Source of the DNA: Bacteroidota bacterium
Lineage (GTDB): Bacteria > Bacteroidota > Bacteroidia > Bacteroidales > Bacteroidaceae
Assembly (NCBI GenBank): GCA_023415545.1
Contig: JAEZKJ010000022.1
Span: forward strand, 62,001 to 126,000
Length of the DNA: 64,000 bases
Reading direction: 5' to 3'
Both the position numbers and the translations under genes were made by a program. The notes beneath the pieces are model-generated. The model searched no databases. It had not been told where the DNA came from and saw nothing but the letters and a program-made list of their open reading frames with translations. This document shows, piece by piece, positions 1 to 10,010 of this stretch; position 1 is the stretch's first letter, and each line of letters opens with the position of its first letter.

Positions 1-1265
1 AGAACAGAAAAAAAGTTATTCTTCAGTCACATATGGATATGGTACCTCAGAAGAATAATGATACAGTTCATGATTTTGTTAACGACCCTATTGAAACTTA
101 TATCGATGGTGAATGGGTAAAAGCTAAAGGTACTACTCTAGGTGCCGACAATGGTATGGGTGTTGCAGCTATTATGGCTGTTATGGAATCAAAAGATCTT
201 AAACATGGTCCACTTGAGGCTATTATTACAGCTGATGAAGAGACTGGTATGTTTGGTGCTTTTGGCCTTAAAGCTGGTGAGTTGGATGGTGAAATATTAT
301 TGAACCTTGACTCAGAAGATGAAGGAGAATTGTATATTGGATGTGCCGGTGGTGAAGATTTAACTGCTACACTTCAATACAAAGAGGTAGAGACTGATCC
401 GGAAGATATAGCATTTAAGGTTATTCTTAAAGGTTTAAGAGGTGGACACTCCGGACTAGAAATAAACCAAGGTCGTGCCAACGCTAATAAGTTGATGGCA
501 AGATTTATGAATCAGGTAATTGCTTATGATGAAGCTTGTCTTGTTTCATGGAAAGGTGGAAATATGCGTAATGCCATACCACGTGAGTGTGAAGTTGTGG
601 TAACTATTCCTGCAAGTGAAGAAAGCGATTTCTTGCAATATGTAAAGGAATGTGAAGATACTTGGAACGAAGAGTATCATGTTACTGAAACTCCTATCTC
701 ATTCAAGGCTGAAAGAGTTGAACTTCCAAAAATGATGGTTCCTGATGAGATTAGAGATAACTTGGTTGATGCTATTTATGCTTGTCATAATGGAGTATTG
801 CGAATGATTCCTACTATTCCTGATACAGTCGAGACATCTTCAAACCTTGCAATAGTAAATATTGGTAATGGAAAAGCTGAGATTAAGATTCTTACTCGTA
901 GCTCTAGAGATTCAATGAAGGATTATCTTAATACATCTCTTGAAAGCTGTTTCTCAATGGCAGGTATGGAAGTTGTAAGAAGTGGTGGATATTCAGGTTG
1001 GGAACCAAATGTTGATTCTCCTATTCTTGCTGCAATGCGTAAATCATATAAAGAACAGTTTGGTGTGGAACCTCTAGTTAAAGTTATCCATGCAGGGTTG
1101 GAATGTGGTATCATTGGTGCTGTAATGCCTGGTTTGGATATGATATCTTTTGGTCCTACTCTTCGTTCTCCTCACTCTCCTGATGAGCGTTGCTTGATTC
1201 CAACAGTACAGAAGTTTTATGATTTCCTTGTTGCTACTCTTGAAAATGTTCCGGTAAAAGAGTAA
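1..1265 (+). CDS. pepD: Aminoacyl-histidine dipeptidase (PepD-type, M20 family), 5' end outside the window
   Basis: Cytosolic zinc dipeptidase that would hydrolyse Xaa-His and other dipeptides. The reading frame is open from base 3 through the window edge, so the apparent ATG at 33 is internal: it lies inside the metal-binding motif HMDMVPQ, where His is a zinc ligand and Asp supports catalysis. Further M20 hallmarks follow in order: GADNGMGV (bridging Asp), ADEETGMFG (catalytic Glu pair), HAGLECG, and SPHSPDE near the C terminus (last zinc His). The visible part is about 420 residues. Full family members are about 485, so roughly 65 residues are missing upstream. A terminator follows directly, which suggests the gene ends its own transcript. 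Confidence 0.95.
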   Translation, partial: NRKKVILQSHMDMVPQKNNDTVHDFVNDPIETYIDGEWVKAKGTTLGADNGMGVAAIMAVMESKDLKHGPLEAIITADEETGMFGAFGLKAGELDGEILLNLDSEDEGELYIGCAGGEDLTATLQYKEVETDPEDIAFKVILKGLRGGHSGLEINQGRANANKLMARFMNQVIAYDEACLVSWKGGNMRNAIPRECEVVVTIPASEESDFLQYVKECEDTWNEEYHVTETPISFKAERVELPKMMVPDEIRDNLVDAIYACHNGVLRMIPTIPDTVETSSNLAIVNIGNGKAEIKILTRSSRDSMKDYLNTSLESCFSMAGMEVVRSGGYSGWEPNVDSPILAAMRKSYKEQFGVEPLVKVIHAGLECGIIGAVMPGLDMISFGPTLRSPHSPDERCLIPTVQKFYDFLVATLENVPVKE

Positions 1266-1304
1266 CGGTTTAGATATTAAAGTAATATTTTATTTATATA
1301 TTTT

Positions 1305-1340
1305 AAAGGGTAACTCAAAGTTCTTGGGTTACCCTTTTCT
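1305..1340 (+). terminator. Rho-independent terminator of pepD
   Basis: Ten-bp stem AAAGGGTAAC / GTTACCCTTT with a 13-nt loop, ending in a T run. It lies 40 bp after the pepD stop and before the next gene. Confidence 0.85.
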
Positions 1341-1353
1341 TTATGCAACATCC

Positions 1354-1361
1354 TATGTTTG
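1354..1361 (+). promoter_or_regulatory. Candidate -7 element (TATGTTTG) for the alpha-2-macroglobulin gene
   Basis: Matches the Bacteroidetes -7 consensus TAnnTTTG. No clear TTTG lies 19-21 nt upstream. If it is used, the ATG at 1359 cannot be the start, and the start moves to 1419 or 1440. Confidence 0.4.
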
Positions 1362-1439
1362 AATATTTTTATCTGTTTGGTTTATGATTTTATTACAATA
1401 ATTGCTTTATTTGTTAACATGAACAATAAATTAGTTATT

Positions 1440-4400
1440 ATGAGACACTCTATTTACATTTTTATCCTTTCGTTTTTAATTTTTTGTTCCGATAGTTATG
1501 CTCAAAGCTATGAAAAGATGTGGGATAATATTTCCGAGTATCAAAAAAGAGGACTGCCTCAATCAGTAATTGCTCAAGCATATAAAATATATAATAAAGC
1601 ATCACAAGAGAATAATAAACCTCAAATTATTAAGTCTTTTCTTACTGCCATGCAATATCGTGAGGATATATCACCTGATAGCATGAACATAGATATTAAG
1701 TCACTTGATAAAATGGCTAGCGAATCAAAAGATATAGAAGAAAAGTCATTGTTATACTCTATTTTAGCTAAGTTGACAGCCGATAGAGATCCTTTGAAAG
1801 CAATAGATTATGTGAAAACATCAATGAAAGATGCGGCTTATTTGGTTTTGAAAGGTGATGATATATATAGCTCAGTAATTAGCAGTGGACCTATTAGTGA
1901 GAAATATTTCAAGAATAATATGTTGCATATTATTTCAAATATAAACCTAAACACTCTTAAGGGCATTGATAATAGAGTAAGGAGTAAAAAAGTATATTAT
2001 AGTTTTAATAAAGCGAATATTATTTCTGATTTCGAGAAACAACTCTTAGCTGCTTCTTCAGAAAAAGATTGTAAATATGAGTCTTTAAAAATATATCAAA
2101 CTCTTCTTCATGAATATAAAAGAGTAGGTTTAATGGATGCTTGGATTATCACCGCATCCAATTTACTTAATGAACTGAAACAATACATCAAAGGGTATAA
2201 TGATAATGATGCTTCGAATAATTTATTGAAGTTAGCAGATGACTTTTCTAAATATGAGTCTGTTGCGTATCCATACTCTCTACTTATTGATATGAAATTT
2301 AGTAATCAGGAGTATGTTGAAGCACTTGATATGATAAGAGGTGTTATCAATAAGTATCCAAAATATGTAAATGTTGAATATCTTAAAATTAAGGAGCAGG
2401 AGATTATAAGTTCATCAATCTTGGTAACATCATATAATCTTTATGCCGGAGTTGTTGGAAAATTGAGAGTGACTTATCGTAATACACCATATTTTAAAAT
2501 TAATATTTATAATGTTGATAAATCAATATCTCCTTTGCTACTTTATAATGATGTTAATTACAAGAATAATAATATACAAAAGGGTGAGTTGGTAAAATCG
2601 GAAAAGTATAGTTTATCTAATTATAAAGATTATAAGTATCACAATGAAGATATTGATATTTTAATTGAAAATCCCGGAATATACTATTTGGAACTGGAAG
2701 ATTATAATGGTAAAAAGGAGGGAAAGATAATTTGTATCACCTCTTTTCTTCCTATTATCCAATCACAACCAAATGGAGATAAAAAAGTTATAATTCTTGA
2801 TGCATTGAATGGAAAACCAATTAAAGATGCTCGCTTCAATATATATTCAGAGGAGAGTGGTAATAGTCGAAAACTAACTTTTGAGGATAGCATAATGAGT
2901 AATGCTGATGGAGTGGTTTATGTCGATGCCAACAAAAAGGTAAGTAGATATAATATCACAAAGGGTGATGATAAGGCAATGGAGATAAATAACTTCCGCA
3001 CAGAAACTTATAGAAGTTTCACTGATTATAAAAAGGAGAGAGTTTCGATATTCACTGACCGATCTATATATAAACCAGGTCAAATAGTTAATTTCAGTGG
3101 TTTCTCATATACCATGGTGGATGATTCTGCTAAAATATTACCATTAAAAGAGTATGAAGTTACTCTTTTAGATGCTAATCATTCCCCAATAACCTCTATT
3201 AATGTTACAACAGATAACTATGGAGCATTTAATGGCCAATTTACTTTGCCCAAATTATCTCTTAATGGACGATATTGCATAAAGATTATATCTTGTGAGA
3301 CCTCTTTTATGGTTGAAGAATATAAAAGACCAACATTTAATATTGACTTTATGCCTATTGAGGACTCATTCTCTATAGGTGATACTATAAATGTTATAGG
3401 ATACGCTAAGAACTTATTGGATATGCCTTTGAAAAACTTATCTGTTAAGTATAAAATAAATAGTTCGGCATATTTCAAAACTATATCCGAAGAGATAGAG
3501 GAGGGAGTGGTAAAGAGTGATGAAAAGGGCTTTTTCTCAATTCCGATTGTAATAACTGAACACGAAAACAACTTATCCAAATATTGGTATAAACACATTA
3601 CTCTTTCAGCAATAGCTACTGATGTGTCGGGTGAAAGTATTGAAAACTCTATTACTATACCTTATGGAACTACTTCTTTAATAATAAATTGTGAAGGATT
3701 GAATGAAACTGTTTTAAAAGAGAATAATGATTCAGTTTTATTCCGTGTTAATAACCTTTTTGGAAATAATGTTGATTGTAAAGTACATTTTAAGCTATAC
3801 AATATAGGTAATAGCATAAATGACTCTACCCTTATATTGGAAAGTTATTATGATAGTAATAAGATTATTCCGATGGATTGGGTGAAAAATCTTAATTCAG
3901 GTAGATATAAAGTTATATTACAATGTAGTGATAATAAAAATAGAGAGTCGGAGTTTAATCAAGAGTTCCTTCTATTCTCAATAAAAGATAAACGTCCTCC
4001 AATTTATAATGACTTTTGGATTTATAATGATGATAAAATAAATGAGAAATTATATTTTGGAACAAGTATGAAGGATGTTAATATTTACTTTTCAATATTA
4101 GCTAAAGATAGGATAATTGAAGATAAAATATATGTAATATCCGATAGCATCATTAATGTTGATTGTGCTTATAAAAAAGAGTATGGTGATGGAGTAGAAA
4201 TAAATATTGCATTTGTTAAAGATGGAAAGGTCTATAGCTATAATAAAAAGATAATTAAACCATTACCATTTAAAAAACTTGTTTTGAACTGGGAAACATT
4301 TAGAGATAAATTGCAACCAGGCAAAAGAGAGGAGTGGAAGTTGAAAATAACATATCCTGATGGTAAACCGGCTAATGCACAGCTTATGTCTACTATGTAT

Positions 4401-6965
4401 GATGCATCTTTAGATGAAATTTATAAAGACAGATGGAACTTTGATTTATACTATACAAGGGATGTAAATAGTTATCCATTTACCTCTTATCAAGGTGAAA
4501 CGTGTTATTTTAATATTACAGAACAGACTTCAAATTATAGAAAAAATATTAGTGATTATTCTGTGTTTGATCTTCCTTATCTACATAATTGGGGGAATTC
4601 AAATTATCCGATTCTATTAAGTCATGAATCGATTAGTTTAAATACATCTTCTGCTAATATGCGAGATAACTCTGTAGGATTAAAAACGCAGAGTTTGTCA
4701 ATTGTTGATAATAGTACTATAGCATTAAGAAAAGATTTTTCGGAAACAGCATTTTTCTATCCACAATTAAATTGCGATAAAAATGGTGTGGTTAAAATCT
4801 CTTTTTCACTTCCCGAAACATTGACTAAATGGCATTTTATTGCTTTTGCACACTCTGAAAATGTTGATTACGGTATGATAGAAGCAGATATTGTTTCATA
4901 TAAAGAGTTTATGGTGAAAACTGAATTGCCTCGTTTCTTGAGAAGTGGTGATAGATGTATCATACCAATATCAGTAACAAATCTCAAGGATCACGATGTT
5001 AGAGGCGAACTTTATTTTGAAATGATAGACCCTATAAGTAATAAAGTTATTTACTCCTCTTCTAAAAAGTTTGAAGTTAATAATGGAGATAAAAACAGTT
5101 ACGAATTCGAATATATTGTTCCGGATAACTACTCGATGATAATCTGCCGAGTAGTAGGTAAGGGGAAAAAATTCTCGGATGGCGAGCAGAATATTATTCC
5201 GGTTCTATCAGATAAAGAGATAGTTACTAAATCTGTTCCTATTGTTATTAGTGATGAGGGTAAATATAGTTACAATATTGACTCTTCAAAAGATAAGAAA
5301 GTAACATTAGAGGTAACTGCAAATCCTATATGGCATGTTGTTCAAGCTATTCCTAATATGCTTAATCCTAAAGAATATGATGCATATTCATGGGCAAGTG
5401 CACTCTATGCATCATATATAAATGAGTATATTGTTAATAATATCCCTGCTATCCATAACCTATCTTCTTTATTTAAAAGTTTACCTGTTGAGGCCCATAA
5501 TGATATGCTATCGAGTGAACTTCAAAAAAACCAAGATTTAAAAGAGATATTTCTTGCCGAAACACCATGGATAGCTAAGGCAAATAATGAAGAGAGTCAG
5601 CGAAAACTCCTCTCACAGATAGGTGATATTAATTATATTAATTACAACCGAAAGGTTGCTATAGAACATTTAATCAAACTTCAAAACATTGATGGAAGTT
5701 GGAGTTGGTTTAATGGAATGCAAGGTAATACTTCGATTACAGCCGATATTTTAGAATCTTTGGTTCGAGCTAAATCAATTGTTGATATCAACCAAAATGA
5801 TAATGTTAACAATATGATATTATCCTCTTTTAGCTTTTTAAAGAATGAAGTTGATGCTGATTATAAGTCACGTAATGAGAAAAATCAATTAGTTAATGGT
5901 GAAAGGAAGTTGCCTGTTTGGCTAGTTAAATATCTATATATATGTGCCCTCAATCCATCTTTAAATTGTGATAAGGTTATAAATTCATATTATATTGATT
6001 TACTAAAAAATAGCGCTTCCACATTAGACATATATCAAAAGAGTCTTGCTTCTGTAATATTCCAAAAGTTAGGGTTTAATGAAGTAGGTGACCAATTTCT
6101 GGAATCTCTTCTTCAATATACTGTATATTCAAAAGAATTAGGTCGATATTATGATACAAAAAGAGCAGAATTCATTTATTCATCGAATATTATCCCTTCT
6201 GTTGTAAGTACAATTGAGGCTTTTCAATTATCTAAAGGAAAAGAAAAACAGATTTCCGAGATGAAAAAGTGGCTTATTGCAATGAAAGGCGTGCAGAGTT
6301 GGAGTAGTAATATAGCAACTATAAATGCGATATTCGCTCTTCTTGATAAAAATGCTTTTACTTATAATGAACCGACCGGATTTATAAATATTTATGCAGG
6401 TGGTGAAACATTTAAAATCAATAAAGATGAACCGCTTGGATATATAAAGAGAGACATTAATAATCGTGTTAATAATATTACTATCGAGAAAACATATCCT
6501 GGTATAAGTTACGGTTCAGTATATATTCAAGGCATAGAGAAAATAGATACTTTGAAAAGTTCTTCATCAATTTTATCAATAAAAAAGACTCTTTATCGTG
6601 GAAATGAGATAGTCGATGAAAATACTATTCTCAATATTGGTGATGTGGTTAAAGTATGTCTAATTTTAGAATCTCCCGTAAATATGGATTTTGTTCAGAT
6701 AAAAGATCCTATTTTCTCTTGTATGCAGCCACGCCAACAAATGTCATCAATTATGTGGCAAGGTGATATGGTATATAATAATCAGATTAAAAACTCATCG
6801 GTAAACATATTTATAGATAAACTTAGTAAAGGAACTCACACAATATATTACGATATGTATATAACCAAAAAAGGAAGTTATAAATCGGGTATAACAGTTG
6901 TTGAATCAGCATATTTCCCTATGCTCCGCTCATTTACATCTTCCCCAACAATTAATATTAAGTAG
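1440..6965 (+). CDS. Alpha-2-macroglobulin-like protein without thioester motif
   Basis: Very large exported protein (1,841 residues from the ATG at 1440). That start gives a clean signal peptide ending in SYAQ. Upstream ATGs at 1359 and 1419 would add a non-signal extension, and the first overlaps a candidate promoter. The MG2 signature TDRSIYKPGQ starts near residue 539. The A2M domain (KISFSLPETLTKWHF) begins near 1100, followed by an alpha-helical thioester-type domain with DGSWSWF. Family members trap attacking proteases, and many use a CxEQ thioester. Here the aligned site reads Y-D-A-Y-S-W around residue 1315, so Cys, Glu and Gln are all replaced. Length is normal for Bacteroidales members. 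No pbpC neighbour, a frequent partner of bacterial A2M genes, is present. Likely periplasmic or outer-membrane-associated protease inhibitor or structural protein; the exact role is unknown. Confidence 0.88.
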   Translation: MRHSIYIFILSFLIFCSDSYAQSYEKMWDNISEYQKRGLPQSVIAQAYKIYNKASQENNKPQIIKSFLTAMQYREDISPDSMNIDIKSLDKMASESKDIEEKSLLYSILAKLTADRDPLKAIDYVKTSMKDAAYLVLKGDDIYSSVISSGPISEKYFKNNMLHIISNINLNTLKGIDNRVRSKKVYYSFNKANIISDFEKQLLAASSEKDCKYESLKIYQTLLHEYKRVGLMDAWIITASNLLNELKQYIKGYNDNDASNNLLKLADDFSKYESVAYPYSLLIDMKFSNQEYVEALDMIRGVINKYPKYVNVEYLKIKEQEIISSSILVTSYNLYAGVVGKLRVTYRNTPYFKINIYNVDKSISPLLLYNDVNYKNNNIQKGELVKSEKYSLSNYKDYKYHNEDIDILIENPGIYYLELEDYNGKKEGKIICITSFLPIIQSQPNGDKKVIILDALNGKPIKDARFNIYSEESGNSRKLTFEDSIMSNADGVVYVDANKKVSRYNITKGDDKAMEINNFRTETYRSFTDYKKERVSIFTDRSIYKPGQIVNFSGFSYTMVDDSAKILPLKEYEVTLLDANHSPITSINVTTDNYGAFNGQFTLPKLSLNGRYCIKIISCETSFMVEEYKRPTFNIDFMPIEDSFSIGDTINVIGYAKNLLDMPLKNLSVKYKINSSAYFKTISEEIEEGVVKSDEKGFFSIPIVITEHENNLSKYWYKHITLSAIATDVSGESIENSITIPYGTTSLIINCEGLNETVLKENNDSVLFRVNNLFGNNVDCKVHFKLYNIGNSINDSTLILESYYDSNKIIPMDWVKNLNSGRYKVILQCSDNKNRESEFNQEFLLFSIKDKRPPIYNDFWIYNDDKINEKLYFGTSMKDVNIYFSILAKDRIIEDKIYVISDSIINVDCAYKKEYGDGVEINIAFVKDGKVYSYNKKIIKPLPFKKLVLNWETFRDKLQPGKREEWKLKITYPDGKPANAQLMSTMYDASLDEIYKDRWNFDLYYTRDVNSYPFTSYQGETCYFNITEQTSNYRKNISDYSVFDLPYLHNWGNSNYPILLSHESISLNTSSANMRDNSVGLKTQSLSIVDNSTIALRKDFSETAFFYPQLNCDKNGVVKISFSLPETLTKWHFIAFAHSENVDYGMIEADIVSYKEFMVKTELPRFLRSGDRCIIPISVTNLKDHDVRGELYFEMIDPISNKVIYSSSKKFEVNNGDKNSYEFEYIVPDNYSMIICRVVGKGKKFSDGEQNIIPVLSDKEIVTKSVPIVISDEGKYSYNIDSSKDKKVTLEVTANPIWHVVQAIPNMLNPKEYDAYSWASALYASYINEYIVNNIPAIHNLSSLFKSLPVEAHNDMLSSELQKNQDLKEIFLAETPWIAKANNEESQRKLLSQIGDINYINYNRKVAIEHLIKLQNIDGSWSWFNGMQGNTSITADILESLVRAKSIVDINQNDNVNNMILSSFSFLKNEVDADYKSRNEKNQLVNGERKLPVWLVKYLYICALNPSLNCDKVINSYYIDLLKNSASTLDIYQKSLASVIFQKLGFNEVGDQFLESLLQYTVYSKELGRYYDTKRAEFIYSSNIIPSVVSTIEAFQLSKGKEKQISEMKKWLIAMKGVQSWSSNIATINAIFALLDKNAFTYNEPTGFINIYAGGETFKINKDEPLGYIKRDINNRVNNITIEKTYPGISYGSVYIQGIEKIDTLKSSSSILSIKKTLYRGNEIVDENTILNIGDVVKVCLILESPVNMDFVQIKDPIFSCMQPRQQMSSIMWQGDMVYNNQIKNSSVNIFIDKLSKGTHTIYYDMYITKKGSYKSGITVVESAYFPMLRSFTSSPTINIK

Positions 6966-7052
6966 ATAAACTTATATTAATTATGTTATATAGTAGAGGT
7001 TAGTTCTTGTGAACATTAAAAAATAGAGTGCTTATAAAGCATATACATAACA

Positions 7053-7098
7053 AAGGTTCCCCTTTAGAAAATTTATTCTAGAGGGGAACCTTCGTTTT
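7053..7098 (+). terminator. Terminator after the alpha-2-macroglobulin gene
   Basis: Strong stem AAGGTTCCCCT / AGGGGAACCTT with a further TTAGAA/TTCTA inner pairing and trailing CGTTTT. It separates the gene from the convergent lipoprotein gene. Confidence 0.85.
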
Positions 7099-7144
7099 AA
7101 AAGTGTGCTATTAAGTAACTTTCATTAATATTTTTATTAAAAAA

Positions 7145-7558
7145 TTATTTGGCTCTTTTCATACGGAAGTATTGCCCATCGACATCGTAAGAAAAATCTG
7201 CATACGAGTTGTACCAAGTCCCCTCGAAAGTTCTCGCCCCAGCGTCGGCTCCTTTAATGTATGCGTATGTACCATCTTCGAAGCATAGTTCCATAGTAGT
7301 ATCAAAAGAGTAATCGTTCAGCCAGCGCCAATCAAAATAGATGTAGTCAACGGCTGTTCCTATTGTACCTTGATGATTTTGATTGAATGTCATTACTGTT
7401 CCTTCTCCCCAAACAGTTACTCCAAAATTGATCTCTTGTTCAGTGTACCATGTACCTGGTAAATTAAATTCTACGTCTTCCTTATCATCACATGAAGCTA
7501 ATGTGAATAGCATCATAGTAGTAAATGTGATGAGCAGATATCTGCTAAATTTCTTCAT
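7145..7558 (-). CDS. Small hypothetical lipoprotein
   Basis: 137 residues with a signal peptide and lipobox LASC (Cys23), so predicted to be lipid-anchored after SPII cleavage. The Asp-rich residues right after the Cys (CDDKED) resemble the lipoprotein export signal that sends Bacteroidetes lipoproteins to the cell surface. The remainder is rich in aromatic residues and alternating beta-type sequence (GTWYTE, FEGTWYN), suggesting a small lipocalin-like beta barrel with two GTWY repeats. No family can be named confidently. It is a monocistronic gene, convergent with the preceding one. Confidence 0.75.
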   Translation of the reverse strand: MKKFSRYLLITFTTMMLFTLASCDDKEDVEFNLPGTWYTEQEINFGVTVWGEGTVMTFNQNHQGTIGTAVDYIYFDWRWLNDYSFDTTMELCFEDGTYAYIKGADAGARTFEGTWYNSYADFSYDVDGQYFRMKRAK

Positions 7559-7693
7559 ATAGTTTATGTTTTTGTGATTATACCGGATAAAGATAGTTTA
7601 ATTATTTATATTAAATGTTTATATAGTTAAATATTTGTTTGCCGCTTTCTTATACTTTAAAGCTATGAGTTTTCTTTTAAAACTAATTATAGT

Positions 7694-7701
7694 TATCTTT
7701 G
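7694..7701 (+). promoter_or_regulatory. -7 promoter element (TATCTTTG) for the DUF1573-meaB operon
   Basis: Matches TAnnTTTG. A TTTC lies 19 nt upstream (7671-7674) in the -33 position. It lies 24 bp before the start codon. Confidence 0.6.
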
Positions 7702-7724
7702 CTTCAAGCTAATAAACGATATAC

Positions 7725-8801
7725 ATGAAATATTTACTCACAATAATTACTCTTGCTTCTCTTAGTGCATCAACAGTCTTTGCTCAAGCTAAAATAGAAT
7801 TTGATAAAAAGGTTTATGATTTTGGAGAGGTGCTTTGGAAGAAACCTGCAACAGCAACTTTTAAGGTTATAAACAGTGGTGATAAACCTTTAGTATTGTC
7901 AAATGTAACATCATCATGTGGATGTACTGTTGTTGATTGGACTAAGAGTCCTATACAACCTGGTGGCTCAGGTATCGTTACTTCGACTTTCGATGCCAAA
8001 ATTTTGGGCCGTTTCAGCAAAAGTATAGGTGTTTACACGAATGCATCGAATGCTCCTATCTATCTAAATATAAAAGGAGAGGTAACCACCGAAATAAAAG
8101 ATTTCTCAAAAACTTTTCCTTATAAAATTGGTTCCATACTTATTGATCGTGAAGAGATAACATTTGAAGATATAAATAGAGGTGATAATCCGGTTATTGA
8201 ACTTAATTTAGCAAATACATCCGATAAACCATATTCACCTGTGCTTATGCATTTACCTTCATATGTTTCGGCAAAAGCAGTTCCTGAGAAGATTGCTAAA
8301 AATGGAGTAGGGAAAATATTAATTACTTTAGATACAAAGAAACTCAAAAATTTAGGTATCACAACAGCACCACTTTATCTAGCCCGCTACCCTGGTGATA
8401 AGGTTTGTGCAGAAAATGAGATACCTTTATCGGTAATTCTTCTACCTGATTTTTCTAAAGCAAGTGAATATGCTAAGAAAAATCCTCCTCAAATCAATAT
8501 CTCTTCAATGGAAGTGAATATGGGTGAGATCGCTTCTAATAAGAGAAAAACATATACTATATTATTAAAGAATAATGGCCTTTCTGATCTTGAAATAAGA
8601 GATTTACAAGTATTCAATTCAGCTATAGGTGTGCAATTGGATAAAAGAGTATTAAAACCAAGATCTGTTACAAGGTTAAAGATTGTTGTTTATGGACGAA
8701 ATTTGGATAAGGTAAAAGGAACACCACGTATCCTTATGATTACTAACGACCCAAAGAATCCAAAAATTACAATTAAGGTTAAAACAACTCTAAAGAAATA
8801 G
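7725..8801 (+). CDS. DUF1573 domain protein
   Basis: 358 residues with a signal peptide ending in VFAQ. Residues 24-120 form a DUF1573 (Ig/ASH-like) domain with the typical YDFGEV start and SSCGCTVV motif (Cys65, Cys67). A second Ig-like repeat with INISSMEVNMGEI near residue 260 covers the C-terminal third. Such proteins are exported and very common in Bacteroidota, but their role is not known. The gene starts 24 bp after a good -7 element and ends 2 bp before meaB, so the two are probably co-transcribed although no functional link is evident. Confidence 0.88.
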   Translation: MKYLLTIITLASLSASTVFAQAKIEFDKKVYDFGEVLWKKPATATFKVINSGDKPLVLSNVTSSCGCTVVDWTKSPIQPGGSGIVTSTFDAKILGRFSKSIGVYTNASNAPIYLNIKGEVTTEIKDFSKTFPYKIGSILIDREEITFEDINRGDNPVIELNLANTSDKPYSPVLMHLPSYVSAKAVPEKIAKNGVGKILITLDTKKLKNLGITTAPLYLARYPGDKVCAENEIPLSVILLPDFSKASEYAKKNPPQINISSMEVNMGEIASNKRKTYTILLKNNGLSDLEIRDLQVFNSAIGVQLDKRVLKPRSVTRLKIVVYGRNLDKVKGTPRILMITNDPKNPKITIKVKTTLKK

Positions 8802-8803
8802 CT

Positions 8804-9907
8804 ATGGAACATCCTGAAAACAACGAAAAGTATAAGGGACTAGCTGTTAACGCAGGTATTGCCCAACCATCACAAGTAAATCCATATTTAAAACAGAAAA
8901 AGAGGATTAAAAGGAAGGAACTTTCTGTTTCGGAATATGTGGATGGTATTACAAAAGGTGACATTACTATTTTAAGTAGAGCAGTAACATTAATAGAAAG
9001 TGTTTTGCCTGAGCATCAATTATTGGCTCAGCAGGTTATTGAAAAGTGCCTTCCATACTCCGGTAACTCAATGCGAATAGGTATAAGCGGTGTTCCGGGT
9101 GCAGGTAAAAGTACATCAATAGATGTTTTTGGTACTCATGTTCTCGAAAAAGGAGGTAAACTCGCTGTCCTTGCTATCGATCCAAGTAGTGAGCGTTCAA
9201 AAGGGAGTATATTAGGTGATAAAACACGTATGGAGAAACTGTCTGTACATCCTAACTCTTTTATTCGCCCTAGCCCTTCGGCTGGATCATTGGGCGGTGT
9301 TGCACGAAAAACACGTGAAACAATTATACTTTGTGAGGCAGCAGGTTTTGATAAAATTTTTGTTGAAACAGTAGGAGTAGGACAAAGTGAAACAGCGGTT
9401 CACTCAATGGTTGACTTTTTCCTTCTTATTCAGCTTGCTGGTACAGGTGATGAACTTCAAGGAATAAAGAGAGGTATCATGGAGATGGCTGATGGTATAG
9501 TTATAAATAAAGCTGATGGAAGTAACATTGAAAAGGCTAAGTTAGCTGCTAACCATTTTAGAAATGCACTTCATCTATTCCCTACACCCGATTCAGGATG
9601 GCAACCAAAAGTGCTTACTTATTCCGGTTTCTATGGGCTTGGAATAAAAGAAATTTGGGATATGATTTATGAATATTTTGATTTTGTAAAATCAAATGGC
9701 TATTTTGAATATCGAAGAAATGAACAGGCTAAGTATTGGATGTATGAGACCATAAATGAGCATCTGCGAGATAGTTTCTATAATAATAAGACAATAAAGT
9801 CAATGCTTGCTGAGAAGGAGGAGGAGGTATTAAGTGGAAAACTTACTTCTTTCATTGCTGCAAAATCTCTCCTTGACGCATACTTTAATGAGTCACAATT
9901 AAAATAG
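8804..9907 (+). CDS. meaB: Methylmalonyl-CoA mutase-associated GTPase MeaB
   Basis: G3E-family P-loop GTPase (367 residues) that protects and reloads the adenosylcobalamin-dependent methylmalonyl-CoA mutase, part of the succinate-propionate pathway used by gut Bacteroidales. Seen: Walker A GVPGAGKST (96-104), base-binding and switch motifs including VETVGVGQSE, and NKAD for guanine recognition. Family length is about 330; the extra N-terminal 40 residues are polar. The mutase genes are not in this window. The gene follows the DUF1573 gene with a 2-bp gap and ends at a strong bidirectional terminator. Confidence 0.95.
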   Translation: MEHPENNEKYKGLAVNAGIAQPSQVNPYLKQKKRIKRKELSVSEYVDGITKGDITILSRAVTLIESVLPEHQLLAQQVIEKCLPYSGNSMRIGISGVPGAGKSTSIDVFGTHVLEKGGKLAVLAIDPSSERSKGSILGDKTRMEKLSVHPNSFIRPSPSAGSLGGVARKTRETIILCEAAGFDKIFVETVGVGQSETAVHSMVDFFLLIQLAGTGDELQGIKRGIMEMADGIVINKADGSNIEKAKLAANHFRNALHLFPTPDSGWQPKVLTYSGFYGLGIKEIWDMIYEYFDFVKSNGYFEYRRNEQAKYWMYETINEHLRDSFYNNKTIKSMLAEKEEEVLSGKLTSFIAAKSLLDAYFNESQLK

Positions 9908-9927
9908 AGATACAAATATAAAGCTAA

Positions 9928-9973
9928 AAAGTGAGCCCCAAAGTTGTTTTTACGAACTTTGGGGCTCACTTTA
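9928..9973. terminator. Bidirectional terminator between meaB and pfkA
   Basis: Near-perfect 18-bp stem AAAGTGAGCCCCAAAGTT paired with its complement, flanked by A-rich sequence on the left and T-rich on the right, so it can stop transcription from both converging genes. Confidence 0.9.
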
Positions 9974-10010
9974 TTTATTAATATATTTTATTTATTAATA
10001 TATAATGTAA

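Noticed and set aside
1359..1439. Upstream start at 1359 for the alpha-2-macroglobulin gene
   Set aside because: It overlaps a -7 element and would bury the signal peptide behind 27 extra residues.
3218..3598. 126-codon minus-strand ORF inside the alpha-2-macroglobulin gene
   Set aside because: Shadow of a well-supported coding frame; no start context or family signal.
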